Numbered from the stretch's first letter, positions 23,269-37,253 are shown. The stretch is 64,000 nucleotides of DNA from Unio delphinus (GCA_029339505.1 JAQISU010000094.1:10378001-10442000); one strand, 5' to 3'. A program made the numbers and translations. The notes: generated from the sequence alone by a model not told the origin.

Positions 23269-25296
23269 AATTAGAACATACAAAAAGATACATAATAATG
23301 TTTCTGTATATGTAATAATATCTATTTTTAAAAATATGTAATCAGTTTCGTATGCCAATTAAGTTGTCCTAAATTTTCTCTGTATTGTTCAGTTATATAA
23401 AAGAGAGATCTAAAATATGGCTGAAATAATTTTCAAGTGTTACATTTGTCAGGTGAAACTAGTGAGAAAATTACTAAATTGTATGTTTATCAATATTCAA
23501 CTTCTTAAAACAGGTCCTCTATAAAACAGGCCCTCTATTTTTATGTTGCATACGTAGGAATTGTGAAATATTGTCATCTTTTTACTGGCACGGTATATGT
23601 ATATATGTATGTATAAAAGCAAACATTAATTTGCTTTCTTTTACAGTTTGCTAGAAAATAATGTTTAAAAATGCAGTAGAAAAGGAAAACTACCCAGATA
23701 ATAATCTTGCTCACTGATTGGCACAATGTCAAACTAGAAAGATAAAAACACAGTGCTTACATAAGGCTAATATAAAATGTGAACAATGTATGATAAATTT
23801 ACATATAAGTGTAACAAGATATGGCCTTACACAATATCTGACAGGAATTTTCAGGATGTTTCTTATCTTCAATAACACATCAGACCGGGCCCATCCCAGC
23901 CACGCGTCTAGGAAAAGCAGAGGCCAAATCAGTGTATTGCATCGGAAAACCTCTGCTCGATTATCAGGACAAACAAGAAGAAACACTATGGTCCTCTTTA
24001 GGGCCACTCGTATGCCTCGAAAAGACAATTATTCTCTTTGCAATATGTTTGTTTTTCATCAATCTATGTCTGTATGTTGTATGTGTTATATAATTCTCCC
24101 CCAAGCGACAGAGAAATCTAGCTGTTTTGCTAACCTTACTTTTCTTATCTCAGTCTAGTCACCTCAAACCATTCGTCTCAGTCATGGTGTCCAAGCGCTG
24201 AGAACTACTTTTAACAAAATAAACCCTTCTTGTATTCTGCTGTGCCATAGTTGTTCTCAAATAAAACAACAACAACAATAACAAATACTATATAACCAAA
24301 ACATAGTTATTTAAGGTCAATCTGTCTTAGAAAACAAACCAAACCAAAAACATTCTGATTAGAGACAAATACACACATGCATACTATTTCGAGGTTTTGA
24401 TATTATGTTAGTTAGTTCTAACTAACATGGTCAAGTTTATCCTGGACTAGCTCAGTACATTTTCAGAACATTAAATGCAGCTAAAGCAACTTAACTAATT
24501 GTAAACACATCGCGTGAAACATTGAATATACTGTTAGCTACATTTAATGAAGCTGACCTGAAAATTTACAGATAGGATAAAATTCTGAATGGTGTTTGAA
24601 ATGAACTATGTCAGAAACCACTGATCTATGCACATATTACTCTATACTTATACACTTCATAGCATCCCAACTCTCTAAGCAATAACGGAAAACTTAGCAA
24701 CAGCCAGAAATGGGTTATGTCAAACATGCTCTATTATAATTTAGTTAAGCATCTCCGTTGAGCTCCAGCTGAATATACCTGCAATATTTATTGACAAATA
24801 ATACATTCACCAGCCAGAAGGAATCATTTATCCCTCAACACACTATTCCATAAGCAAATTTCACTGCATCACCTGCCATATAGCCAAGACAGAAATATAT
24901 ATTTCCAAAGAATCCTTAAACTTGAAAGTTTAGCACATTGTTATCCTATGGGGTCCGCATATTTGGAGGGTGACGAGGATCTTTTATACGGGAGAGTAGG
25001 GTACTCAAAATTGGAAATGATGAAAGGAAACAGTTTCTTTCTAATAAATTATAACTATTTATTGTTAATTTCATATAACATTCATATATTAAATATGATA
25101 ATACCTCATTACTATGCAGCGTTTTATGTTGTTATTTTTCTTTGCTCACGCGTATGAACTGTATACTTCGGACTCAATTGTCACACCACAGCCCTCATTA
25201 GCTTATTTGTGTTCATGCGCCACATGTAAACATTGCAACGTGCACACTTTTAAAGAGTTTTTTTTATTTTAAAGGATAATATTGGGTGAGGAAAAT
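23269..25296. other. Mostly unassigned, one LINE 5'-leader fragment
   Basis: Apart from the fragment at 23877-23990, I see only A+T-rich DNA with no gene. Short self-complementary stretch GTTAGTTAGTTCTAACTAAC near 24407-24426. Confidence 0.45.
23877..23990 (-). mobile_element. Fragment of the LINE 5'-leader repeat
   Basis: Similar to 38075-38180 (shared GACCGGGCCCATCCC and the CATCGGAAA...CCTC block). In copy B this sequence sits upstream of the gag-like ORF, so it is probably the leader of that LINE family; orientation inferred from that. Confidence 0.55.
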
Positions 25297-25445
25297 AATC
25301 TACGTTAGGGTTTGGACCGAGACAATGAAATCCCAGCCGCGGGTTACATTATATATCTCCCCACGAGGCTTGTCCGAGTGGGGAGATATATAATGTAACC
25401 CGCGGCTGGGATTTCATTGTCTCGGTCCAAACCCAAACATAGATT
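25297..25445. repeat. Near-perfect hairpin: 68-bp arms, 13-bp loop
   Basis: Bases 25297-25364 are the reverse complement of 25378-25445 with only two mismatches, both in the outer 14 bp; the inner 54 bp (25311-25364 with 25378-25431) pair perfectly. Loop 25365-25377. The arm includes TGTAACCCGCGGCTGGGATT and is more GC-rich than its surroundings. No reading frame. Confidence 0.97.
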
Positions 25446-25449
25446 CTAT

Positions 25450-26330
25450 ATGTATATGTCCTGGCAAGGTATTTAAGTTTTCCCGCTGTTTGGTCCAATT
25501 GGGGTCAGCCACTTGCTACATTGTTACAAATGTTCAGTACCGTGACTCCACCTCACCAGTTCCATTCATATTGTCTCTATAAAACAACCCCACTTTCCTT
25601 TGTCGCTATACAGCCCAATATTTCCCATGCTAAATTCCCATTGTTGCTATACAGTTCCATGGGGTCCATACAAACTTTGTCGCCATGCAGTCCCACAACC
25701 GTTTTGACTGCGTGTTCCATTGTCTCAATATAGCCACACTATACTGCTTACACTTATCTTCGTACATACATATTGTCGTGAACTTAATGCCACGTACCCT
25801 CCTTAGTTAGCAATGTTTCAAAATACTGTATAACACTATACTATTTATTACGTATATAATTGTTTTATTCTTCTGTTACGATTTATATATGAGTATGTTG
25901 TAAAGATAACTGTATATACTTATCAGTTTATTTTCTTCAGTTGTAAGAGTTTGAATAAGTTATCGATTTTTTTCTTCCAGATTATATGCGAGTGAACAAA
26001 TCTTTATTAAATAATTTATATGCGCAACCGTCCAATGTCACAGGTATTTTGGTCATTTTAATCTCATGCGAAGTGTGCTTTATCTACAACTTGTGTCAGT
26101 TTTAAGAGGTCAATGTCCAGGTTGTAACTTGGTAAGTGTTATTACAGTTTCAGCTATATACGGCCTTGGATGAAGAAATAAACAACAACTGAATAGGTAG
26201 AGACGTTGGCTGAAGTAAGTTCAGGTACCGTTATGAATTACTATAGTAACAAAAGGCCAGTATCATCAAACACATTTACGCTAGCTTCATGTACCTTGAT
26301 CGTTCTGTATTAAGTCTTAAAGACAATTGA
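25450..26330. other. No recognisable gene
   Basis: A+T-rich, no domain or repeat family recognised. Confidence 0.45.
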
Positions 26331-26331
26331 T

Positions 26332-26554
26332 TGATTGTTTGATTGATTGCATTTTAACGGCACACCATCACTGTTAGGCTATTTAGCCCCCACACAATAT
26401 GTTATATGTATCACCGTTTAAAAATGATAAACTGTTCATATCGACCAGCGATATCAAAATCAAATAGCTGAGAGTAAAACGGTACGCTGGTAACAGTAAC
26501 AAAATAAAGCTTCCCAATCAACTGGGGGTGTAAATGGTGTATGTTAATGAAAAT
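26332..26554 (-). mobile_element. 3'-end fragment of the I/Nimb-like LINE
   Basis: A 5'-truncated piece of the same 3' UTR that follows at 26555, ending in a TTGATTGATTG-type tail. Its leftmost bases mark the 3' terminus (element on the minus strand). Confidence 0.7.
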
Positions 26555-27677
26555 AGATGATTGATTGATTGAATTTTAACGCGCACAAGCACATATAGGC
26601 TATTTAGTGCCATATATATGTCTACACGTTTAATAATGGTAAAAGTTTTAATACCCACCAGCGATATGAAAAATCTAATAGTTCAAAGTAAAACGGTAAG
26701 ATGGTAACATAAAACGTTAAAGCTTTCCGATCAACGGGAGATGTAAATTGTGTACGCTAATGAGGATATAGGAAAAGATGATGAAAAGATTAGATAAAAA
26801 TGCTTTGGTTGATGGCATGCATGTTATAGTTTAAAATTAAGGTTTACTTCTTTCAGGAAATTTAAAATACAAGTGATAGTTATAGTATCAACAAGTTCAT
26901 TTATGTTATGCATATTATACTACTTCTCACACGTAGGATGCAGGTCGCAGCACTATGTCATGCGTAAAACGGTAAGATGGCAACGGTAAAATATAAAACT
27001 TCATGATCAACGGTATTTACATTATATACAAATGCTCTAGGTGATGGCACAAAAGTTATAGCTTTGAATAAATGATAAATTCCTTCAGGAATTCCATACT
27101 ACAAGTGATGTTTGCTTTACAAAAAGTTCCTTCAAGTCATGCACATTGTAATATCACGCACAGGCTTCAGGTCGAAGCACTGTCAGAAAGTGCTTAACAG
27201 TGAATGGTTCATTACATGTAACACACTCTGGTGGATCTTCACCTTTTAGTATGTGGGAGTGGGTTACATAGGTATTACCAATTCGAATTCTTACACCTCC
27301 CTACGGATGGTTCTGTAGTTCGGAGTCCATTCTTCAAGGGTTGTCTTGATGGCGTGAAGTTTGTTATTCACAGCATTATTCCACGATGCCTGCCACGTCC
27401 GGCATAAAGACTGTTTGATACGAGGTTTCAAATCGGTAAAATCATCATCACCAGTCTCTTGACCTAGTGAGGTCGTTGAGGCACTGTACTGCTGAACGTC
27501 TGATCGGTTTCCTCTACTTGACTTGATCATGTGCCAATGTCTGTGTCCGCAAAACTTGTCTTTGTCAGTTATGTTGTCAGTCCACTTTTTTCTGTCTATC
27601 TCTACTTCTGTCACTATGGACGCTGCCCGGCAGTACTGTTGTGGATAGACTGTTGGCTCTAGTGACATCAGTATATG

Positions 27678-27986
27678 CTATTTTAAATCAGATGGTTTTT
27701 GAGATAGGGCCATTTTAGCAGCGCGATTGGCTTTTTCATTACCTTTAATACCAATGTGACTAGGTAACCAACAGTATACTAAATTGTTGGAGGTACTCAG
27801 CTCAGATGTTTTGGCGAGGAGATTGATTAATAATGGGTTTTCCAGTCTACTACTGCGTAGTGACTGAAGTACTGATAGTGAGTCAGAGAAGATAATGCTA
27901 TTTACAATACGGTTGTATTCGATATGTTGTAGAGCAAGGTCTATTGCTCTGATTTCGGTTGAAAAAATTGATATACCATTTGGCAA
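27678..27986 (-). pseudogene. RNase H domain of LINE copy A
   Basis: Frame includes the STEIRAIDLAL (acidic), FSDSLSVLQSL (aspartate) and WLPSHIGIKGNEKAN (histidine-glycine-asparagine-glutamate) blocks of the type I RNase H fold, which removes RNA from the RNA:DNA hybrid. The N-terminal DGS strand lies beyond a frame break. Confidence 0.85.
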
Positions 27987-28111
27987 CGAATATGTGTGTG
28001 TTTGTCACTAACAAAGCCTTTAACAGCTTTTTCCTCATCCTTTGGTCCGTGTAGTGTAATTTCTCGGTGAGGAGTTCATGATAAGAGTTCTAGAAGATGG
28101 ATGGGTTTGTA

Positions 28112-28657
28112 TCAAATATGTTTCAATCGTGTACCATAAAATTGTTTTGGTTGTTTAAGGAGAGAGGTGTGTGTTTCGGACATAAACGTTTTCTTGATTG
28201 TAGAAAGGTTAATCTTGTTACTATCAAGGCTGGATGATATTCTAACACCAAATGAAGGTATGTCATTTGGTTTAATTTCGTACAATGACATGTATTTAGG
28301 TTGAAAAACAGCCGCAAATGTAGGGTTCAGAGGGTTTGATCTTAATGTGAGCGCAAACTGTGCAGAAAGCATTTCTCTACGATATGATAAAGGTGGCTTG
28401 ATCGCGTCAGCGGGAAGGCTTTCACATGTAGATGTCTTGAATGCTCCCAGAGACAGTCTTATTCCCTGATGATGAATTGGGTAAAGCGTCTTGAAATATG
28501 ACTTCCTAGCTGAACCATAAACAACGAAACCATTGCCTAGTTTGGAGCAGATAAATGTTCTATGTAAATTGAGGATGAATTTTCTTTTATCAGCACCCCA
28601 GTCAGTGTGCGCTATTACTTGAAGTTGATCTAAAGATTGCAGGCAATTAGCTTTCAA
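28112..28657 (-). pseudogene. Reverse transcriptase, thumb/connection part of LINE copy A
   Basis: A 181-residue frame aligned over most of its length with 35188-35844 of copy B (shared IHHQGIRL, YRREMLSAQ). Typical of the segment between the RT fingers-palm and RNase H in I-type LINEs. No catalytic motif falls in this part. Confidence 0.8.
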
Positions 28658-30922
28658 GTTCTTGATATGTGGATTACAATTCAGTTTTCTGTCGAAAATA
28701 ATACCCCAAAACTGTGTTTCATCAAAAACTGGAATAGATGTTCAGTATAGTCTGAGTTTATGGCCATCATGATGTCCGACAGAAATGCATATAAACCGTT
28801 TTGGATTTTGAGAATTTGAAAGAAATATAACTGGCCCAACTATTTATTTTGATATTAAAAAGCATCACAGATACAATACTGCCCTAGGGCACACCCATCG
28901 CTTGCTCGTGCATATCTGAGAGGGAAGAGCCCACTCGTATTTTGAATTCTGTCTGATAAATGTTTGATAGGAAAGAAGGCAGACGGTCTTTTAGACCCGG
29001 ATCGTGCAGGTCATTTAGCATCATGTACTTCTATATTGTGTCATGTACCTTTTCTAAATCAGAAGAAATCAGCTACTAAATATTCCTTCTTGATAAATGC
29101 GTCGTGAATTAATATTTACTGTCGAACCAGACTATCGTTGATACTACGACCATAACGGAAGTAACTTTGGAAAGGACATATTAAATTGATATTTTCCAAG
29201 TATTGTACAAAGCCGAGAATTAATCATTAGTTTCACTGTTTTGCACACACAGCTTTTCAGTGCAATTTCGATAATTGATATAATCTTTGCTTTCTTTACC
29301 TGGGAATTGGTAATACTGTTGCTTTTGTTCTAAATCTTAGGTACATTACCAGCAATCAATAAATCATGATATATTTTCAAAACAGATATTAGTGGTGATT
29401 CTGGAAGGTGTTTCAATAACTGGTAATGAATTTTGTCAGCCCAAATTGTTGGATATGAATGTTAAACGGGACATTTCTTTTTGTTTTTGTTTAACATTTC
29501 GGAAGATTTTTTGTCAATTAGATGAGAACGATTTTTTTTAGAGTAACTGTCTTCAAAAATATTTGCTATGACGCGTTTTGAACTAAAATTATTGCTGTTT
29601 CATGTCAGATGTCAGAGAAAATTGTGTTTTCTCTTTCCATTTATGTTGTGGATAGTGTCTCATACTTTCGTAACAGAGGAGCAAGAGTTTCAAAAAGAAA
29701 TATATTTATTCCATGATTCTCGTTTACTTTCTTTGATTGGCGGCGAGCTTTAGCCCGGAGAATACGGTGTTTACTTAAATGCTTGGGCATCGGATTGGAG
29801 TTAATATTGTCAAGGAAGAAAGGAAAGTGATTACTGCCTTGACGGTCATCAGCGACCTTCCAATCATAGTTCCGCGAGGACTTGTTAATAGCTTCTTCTG
29901 TAATCTCGATTCGAACGGATGTAAAATGTTGAATAGGTCATTAACGTTAAATATTGTATCATTACTAAATCTAGTTTTACAGTGTTTCAAACGTAGTCCA
30001 GTCGGCCTTCTTTTAATTCCATTGTGGTATTGCGTCATCGATTGTTGAGTTCATACCTTCAAGGGAGATTGGAAAGCAATCACTGCTGTGACGGTCATCA
30101 GCGACCTTTTGTTAATAGTCCAAATATAGCGAAGCAGAGGAAATTGTCAAATCTAGACACGAGTTTGTACCCGTTTCTAGGTGTAAATATGTCGGGGATT
30201 TGGTGTTATATAGACACAAGTCGTGTCTGAAAATGAAGTCTTCCACTTTGTGGCATCTATCACTTAAGTGATTTGATCCCCATATAATGTTTTGGGCATT
30301 AAAATCACAGAGTAAAGAAAAGGTTGCGGAACGTTGTTGAGCAAGATTGTCTAATTCGTTTGGTATTTAGGTTGGTGTTTGGTGGTATTTAAATAGAGCA
30401 AAAGGTAATCACTAGATGTAGAGTGACTCTTACAGAAATGGCTTGCACATTTGTGTTTAAAGGGATGACGCTATGAAGGGCTCTATTGTTGACAATAACA
30501 GACCCCCTGAGGCCCTTTCAACATTTGTTAAGATTTGTGGCAAGCAGGGAGTATGTTGTAAGTGGGATGTTTTCCGTATCCTTCATGAATGTTTCTTGAA
30601 GGCATAATCATGCAGGATCACGTTCGTTTAAGAGAATGAGGATATCATTGTAGTTGGCATTTCGTCCTGGACAGTTCCTTTGTCTGATGCTGTTCTTCAT
30701 TATACGTTTTAGTTAAATATTGTGGAGGTAGGTTAGACCTTTCTCTGAGGCAATCTGTGTGGTTATTTCTCTGGAGGAAGTACGGGATGGGTGGGGGAGT
30801 ATTGTGTGTTGGTATTTCTGGAGCCACTTTGAGTAAATGACGCAGCTACGTCTCCATTCATGCTGTCAATGTCTCTAAACCTGTTTTCGAGTTTAATGGG
30901 GTCATCTGACCACTTTTGCTGC

Positions 30923-31410
30923 CTATTTTCTTGAGAACTTGAGAATTTGTTTGATTCCAAGGTGATTTCGGCGGTGTGGTGTTATTGAAATGTGTTTGAG
31001 TAGATGCCGTGCTTTTCTGTGATAATGGATGGTGTTAGTGCTTGATATTGAATCGGATGCATTGGTCTGTGTTTGAGGGTCCTTCAGTGTTTTGGGATTT
31101 GTTTCACGACTGTGGAGGAGGATCAGCCAATAAATGATGTCTTTGCCTGTACATGTTTCTGCCCTCTGAATGTTAGATGTGTACTTTACCCTCTGAATCT
31201 TCTTCTCATCTTTACAAGTATCACAATCTTTGGAATTTGCGTGATGGTCATTTCCGCTATTGACAGGGTGGAGTTGCTCTACAATCAGATTCTTGATGAG
31301 AATGATCTCCGCATCGGTCACATATTTGGACGTTTGAGCAACGGCCTTCATGATGGCCACTTTCGGACACTTGAAGCATCGAGCAATCTGTGGAAAATAA
31401 TTTGCTCTTA
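30923..31410 (-). pseudogene. Gag-like ORF1, C-terminal zinc-knuckle part of LINE copy A
   Basis: Knuckle elements are spread over two frames around 31385: a CFKC start in one and GHHEGRC, CDRCGDHSHQESDC, then a third HHANSKDC knuckle in others. Nucleic-acid chaperone part of the LINE ribonucleoprotein. Frameshifted. Confidence 0.78.
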
Positions 31411-31414
31411 AGTG

Positions 31415-33515
31415 TAATAGGGGATAAATAGAAAAGCAGCAGCATAATCTTGTTATCTAATTTCATTACTTCTATCGAATAAGAAGCTCAGCAGCTATGA
31501 AAATGATAGTTCCACCACGTTCTGTCAATACGTTCAATAGGTAACGAGTCAGTCTCGTAAAAGCTGGATGGCAAGAAGAAATAAATACAGCAAAAAGAAA
31601 CAAAAATAAATCTCGTTAAAATGATATAAATAGCTTATGCATTTTCACAAAAACGATTCGCTTTGCACGAAGGAATATTGGAATAAATTAAATATTGGAT
31701 AAAAGCATGTTTGAAGTACCTGTGTGTAAAGATAGTATACAATTCAATGAGTCTGCTAGTAGAATATAACAAGCTTTTTATAATATTCGAATTGTATTCT
31801 TCTTTTAATGTCTTGTAGAGATCTTGCCACGGTGTACCGTTCATTGTTAAACTGGTATTTACAAAAATAGACGATTTATATGTTTCCAATAGCAACATGA
31901 ATATGACTAGAATTTAATCATGTATCCAAATACACTTACTCTGACATTGTTTTTTTCCGAGCTAAATCCGACTAGAATCATAGTTGGCTTATTAGTGAAA
32001 AATGTCAATTTCGGTGCAATATTTATCTTTACTTTTCTTCATGAAGTTGGGTGAATGTATTGTTTTTCTTTGCAAAAAAATTATTAGAGGCGGCAACACA
32101 GTACGATGATTTTGTTTATAACATTCGCAAACAGTAAGCGATGACATTAAACTTTACTTCGTTGAACCAGTTCCCAAATAAATTATTATTCAATATTTAT
32201 TTAAAGTTTGACCGCATCTCGAAAGATAGCTAATACACTAGGACACAAACACATGATGATCAGCGGATACAAAATTAAATAGTGGTTTTATATCAAATGT
32301 TGGCGCTATTTACAGAACATTTAAGATTGTTACGACCTGATGTGTATTAGCTAAGCAACATAAAGAAGTGAAAGCAACAAGTGCTGTAAATATTAACAAA
32401 TAATTTAATTATAAATGATATAAAATGAAAATGTGATAGGTTTTAACAGTATGATGTGAATCCAAAATATTCATGAATAACTTATATTAAAGTCCAAACG
32501 AATGAAAAGTTCCGTACAAGATTTAAAACCGAAAATGTACTGGTTCATCAAGAATCGTGACGTTCTCAAAATGGCGTCAATACTTTTTGTTAGAAATAAT
32601 AAAGAATAGTTGCAGAAGACTTTTATAGTGCAAAAAATGAAGACATTATATTTCCACTGAAAATTACAAAAATATATTTTACCTCTAAAATAATATCTAA
32701 GTTCAATATAACACACGTATGCAGACTTGATGTTACACATAAACATCCAAAAGATGAATGAAATTGTATTGTTTGGTTCTCTCCTTATATAGATCTTTAA
32801 GAGTCTACTATCACTACTATGTCGCAAGATTCTCCACGTGACAGATCGTACTACCTAATCTATTTCAAAATACCTATGCATGTGACTTAACTGATCCAAA
32901 AAGAGTCAACTTCAGTCTTTTAAAATATCACCTGACCGATCTGTACTATGGTAAAGTCGAATCTCGTAAACATGTTTTATTACTAAATATATTATTAGTA
33001 ACTGTCGAGACACACGTAAGCACCTATTTACAGATTCGACGTAATTTTTCGATCAAAGATTTTAGAATGTACACATGTACGTCACCAACTAAAGATAATC
33101 TGTATAATTTAGAGCCACAAAAAAAAAATCACAAAAAGATAAAATCATGTACAAGGAGCTACAAAAAGGAAAGCGAGCAGATGACTAGTAAATATTTTTA
33201 GTTGAAACATATTTTGTTTCGTGCATATTTACCTTTAGATTAAAAATTATCTTAAAAAAAGTATAGTATTAGAGCAGAAGTCAATGGCTTATAAAATTAA
33301 GTTTCTTTGACGACACAAAACTTTAAGATATATGTCAATATATGAACATGTGATACATATTTAGTACTTTATAATTATTTAATGATTACTTATGTGTACA
33401 CAAAAATGAAGATGTCCTAGCTGCTGAATTAATGTCTTTGTTATGAATGAAGGAAATGATATGCTGAATAGATTTGAAATATAATGTAATATGTTCTTTA
33501 AGAGACTAAAGAACA
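31415..33515. other. No recognisable gene; 5' flank of the esterase gene
   Basis: A+T-rich. No domain in either strand. It must hold the esterase promoter if that gene is active, but no clear core element can be singled out. Confidence 0.4.
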
Positions 33516-33919
33516 ATGAATATTACCAAACTGGTCTTCTTCATCATCTGTACCCTCTTCAGTTATTGCTTTGATGAGATCAGATCCACATCCGATCCAG
33601 TTGTAATGACATCATGTGGCCCCGTGGCTGGGCTAAACGATGATGGTACATTCTCCTTTCGTGGAGTTCATATGCTTTGCCTCCTGTCGGAAACTTACGC
33701 TGGAAACCTCCAATGCCTCTCAACAAATCTCAGGACACCTGTTGGTCTGGAGTTTACCAAGCAAAGACATTCGGAAACACATGCTTCCAGCGCGAACCTT
33801 ACAATTCATCTATTTACATGGGAAGTGAGGACTGTCTATATCTAAACGTCTATACACCGTCCATCAACCGTTCAACAAAACTGCCAGTCATGGTATGGGT
33901 GCATGGCGGAAGTCTCCAG
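33516..33919 (+). CDS. Esterase exon 1 (start, signal peptide, EDCLYLN signature), with a frameshift
   Basis: ATG at 33516 opens MNITKLVFFIICTLFSYCF, a good signal peptide. The frame follows family expectation to FRGV (about 33671), after which the match continues in the +1 frame (ALPPVGNLRW from about 33674), so one base is missing. The exon ends at CAG before GTATGA. If the loss is real, the gene is null; if it is an assembly error, the gene is normal. Confidence 0.85.
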
Positions 33920-33976
33920 GTATGACAATTAAAATGCCTCACAATTCCAGAACGCCTTTTCCTAACCATTACTATT

Positions 33977-34059
<83 letters not shown>

Positions 34060-34112
34060 ATTTCATTATGACGCATACATATGTGTTTGTATTATATGGC
34101 TATTATTAAAGA

Positions 34113-34168
<56 letters not shown>

Positions 34169-37165
34169 ATATCTCCACGGTACATCAGCTATGACATGCT
34201 GTCAAGCACCATAAAAACGGTTATAAGTAGAATCATTTAAAAGTGGTAAAAGGTTTTGTACTGATCAGCGATACAACACGAAACAATTGATTGATTGACT
34301 GATCGTATTATAACGGCGCACCAGGACTATTAAAAATGATAAAAGGTTTAATATCGACCAGCGATATCAAAAGCAAAAAGTTGAAAGTAAAACGGTAAAT
34401 TTGCAACGGTGAAAAAATAAAGGTTCCCTATCATGGGGTAATGTAAATGGTGTGTGTTCATGAAGACAGAAAAGGTGTTCAATATACATTACATAAAAAT
34501 GCTCTAGGTGACGGCATTCAAGATATAGCTTGGAATAAATGTTTACTTCCTTCAGGAATTATATACTACAAGCGATGCTTATTGTATCAAAACGTTCCAT
34601 CAGGTCATGTACATTGTAATACTGATCGCGCGTAGGCCGCAGGTCGAAACACTCTGTCATAAAGTGCTAAACAGAGAGTGGTTCATTGCAAGAAAGGAAC
34701 TCTGGTCGGTCTTTACATTATAGTATGTGGGAATGGGTTATATACGTATGACCAATTCGAATTCTTGCAATGACTACATCCTCCGTTCGGATGGTTCTGT
34801 AGGAAGGAATCCGTTTTCATAGGGTTGGCTTGATGGTGTGAACTTTATTATTCCCTACATTATTAACGATGTCTGCCACTTCTGGCGTAAAGACCCTTTG
34901 AAACTAGCTTTAAAACCAGTTTACATTATTTTAAAATTAGACGGTTCTTGGGATAGGGTCATTTAGGATCGCGGTCTGATTTTGTATTACCTTTACTACC
35001 AATATATCTAGGTAACCAGCAGTATACTATATTGTGGGAGATACGCAGCTCAGTATGTTTGACGAGGAGATTGGTTAATAATGGGTTATCCAGTTTTCTA
35101 TTGTGTAGTGACTGAAGCACTGATAGTGAGTCAGAGATGATAATGCTGTTTAATTATGTTTGTTTTCGATATATTTCAGAGCAGGGTCTATTGCACTGAT
35201 TTCGGCTGAAAACATTGATGTACCATTTGGCATGTGTTTGCCACTAACGAAGGCCCTGTCAACCTTTTTATCATCCTTTGATCCGTCAATATAAAGTCTT
35301 GTGAAGTTTCTAAATTCGGTGAGGTGTTCATGGTACAATTTCTGGAAGATGGAAGGGTTTGTCTCAGATTGTTTCCATCGTGTAGCGTAAAAATTACTTT
35401 TGCCAAGTTTTGGTTCTTTAAGGCGCCAGTGAGGTGTTTTGGAGATAAACATTTTCTGAATGTCAGAAAGATCAATTTTGTTACTGTCAAGATTGTAGAA
35501 TATTCTAATGCCAAAGGAAGATATAGTATTTGGTTTATTTTCGTATAAGGTTTTATAGTTAAGTTGAAAAGAACAGTCGCAAATGCAGGGTTCAGAGGGT
35601 TCGATCTTAATTTGAGAGCATATTGTGCATAAAGCATTTCTCTACGATATGATAAAGATGGTTCGTTCGCTTCCGCGAGAAGGCTTTTACATGAGGATGA
35701 CCTTAATGCTCCCAGAGCGAGTCGTATTCCTTGATGATGAATTGGGCCTAGCATTTTAAAATATGACTTCTTAGCTAAACCATAAACAACACATACACTA
35801 GTGTGCGCTACTACTTTAAGTAGATCTTTAAATATTTGAAGCATTTAGCTTTCAAGTTCTTGATGTGTGGAATAAAAGCCAGTTTTCTGTCTACGATAGT
35901 ACCCAAAAACTTTGTTTTCTCAACAAATGGAATAGGTGTTCCGTCCAGACTGAGTTTAGGGTCATCATGATGTCTTCGCAACTGACACAAATGCATAAAT
36001 ACTGTTTTGGATTTCGAGAAAATGAAACCGTTAGTACTGACCAATTTTTGAATCTTGTTGACAGTTTGTTGTAGTTGTCTTTCAATTGTATGGACATACT
36101 TTGATCCATAACATATTAGAAATTCATCAACGTATAAGGTGCAATCCACGCCAGAAGCCAAACACTAGGAGGTGCTATTGATTTTGATATTAAATAGCGT
36201 CACAGTAAAAACGCTGCCTTTTGGCACACCCATCTCTTGCTCATGCATATTTGAGAGGGTAGAGCCCACTCGTACTTTGAATTGTCTGTCTAAGAGAAAG
36301 TTTGATATGAAAGAGGGCAGAAGGCTTTTTAGACCCAGATCCTCCAGGTCATTTAGTCTTCCATACTTTCATGTTGTGTCATAGGCCTTTTCTAACTCAA
36401 AGAAAACCGCTACTAAATGTTGCCTTTTGATAAATTTGTCGCGAATAAATGTTTCAAGTCGAACGAGATGATCGTTGGTGCTACGGCCCTAACGAAATCC
36501 ACTTTGGAAAGGAGATACTATATTGTTATTTTCCATGTACCATACAAACCGAGAATTGAGAATTGGAATGGGTCAATAGTTTATAGTATCTCCGCTATCG
36601 TTACTTGGTTTGTGAACTTGTATTACATTTGTTTCTTTCCAAATCTGTAGTACCAAACAACCCATAAATCATTGAAGGCTTTCAAAAGAGATGTTAGTGG
36701 TGATTCTGGGAGGTGTTTAAAAAACTGGTAATGTATTTCGTCAGGCCGATCGGATTTATCATGGGCTTTGTCTAAGGCCTCCATAAGCTCCAATAGTGAA
36801 AACTTATTGGTTATAACTTTCCGAGATGTTGAATGCGAATTATAAACGTGATTTTGTTTGTCTTCGGAATGCTTCTTACCAATTAGATGAGAAGGATATT
36901 TGTAGAGAAACTGTCGGCACAAATATTTGCTACGTCACGTTTTGAACCAAAATTGTTAATGTTCAATTTCAGATGTCATAGAGAATTGTGTTTTCTCTTT
37001 CCTATACGGTATTTACTTAAATTTTGCCGCTGTCGGACGTCTGTTAAATGTTCTCAATGCTTCTCGGCGTTGTCTAATGAAATTTTTTACATTCCTTAGT
37101 TACCCAACGTTTTGGGGTTCTTTTTCAGTTCGGTGAGGACTTGGGATTATATTCTTCTGCAACCT

Positions 37166-37253
<88 letters not shown>

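Larger units (their letters stand above)
26555..31415 (-). mobile_element. Non-LTR retrotransposon copy A (I/Nimb-like, with RNase H), dead
   Basis: Order on the minus strand: gag-like zinc knuckles (about 31415-31200; GHHEGRC...CDRCGDHSHQESDC), a spacer, a decayed APE endonuclease (about 30800-30060), a linker, reverse transcriptase (about 29600-28110), RNase H (about 28060-27660), a C-terminal region to about 27290, and a 3' UTR ending in a TTGA-type tail near 26555. The RT palm segment that carries YVDD in copy C is deleted near 28830. RNase H after the RT plus an APE endonuclease and CCHC gag places it in the I superfamily. Copies B and C lie at 34.1-38.9 and 43.3-47.5 kb. 5'-truncated within ORF1; many stops and frameshifts. 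Confidence 0.85.

Noticed and set aside
23718..24158. 146-codon plus-strand frame
   Set aside because: Covers the LINE leader fragment; no domain, biased composition and no conservation visible.
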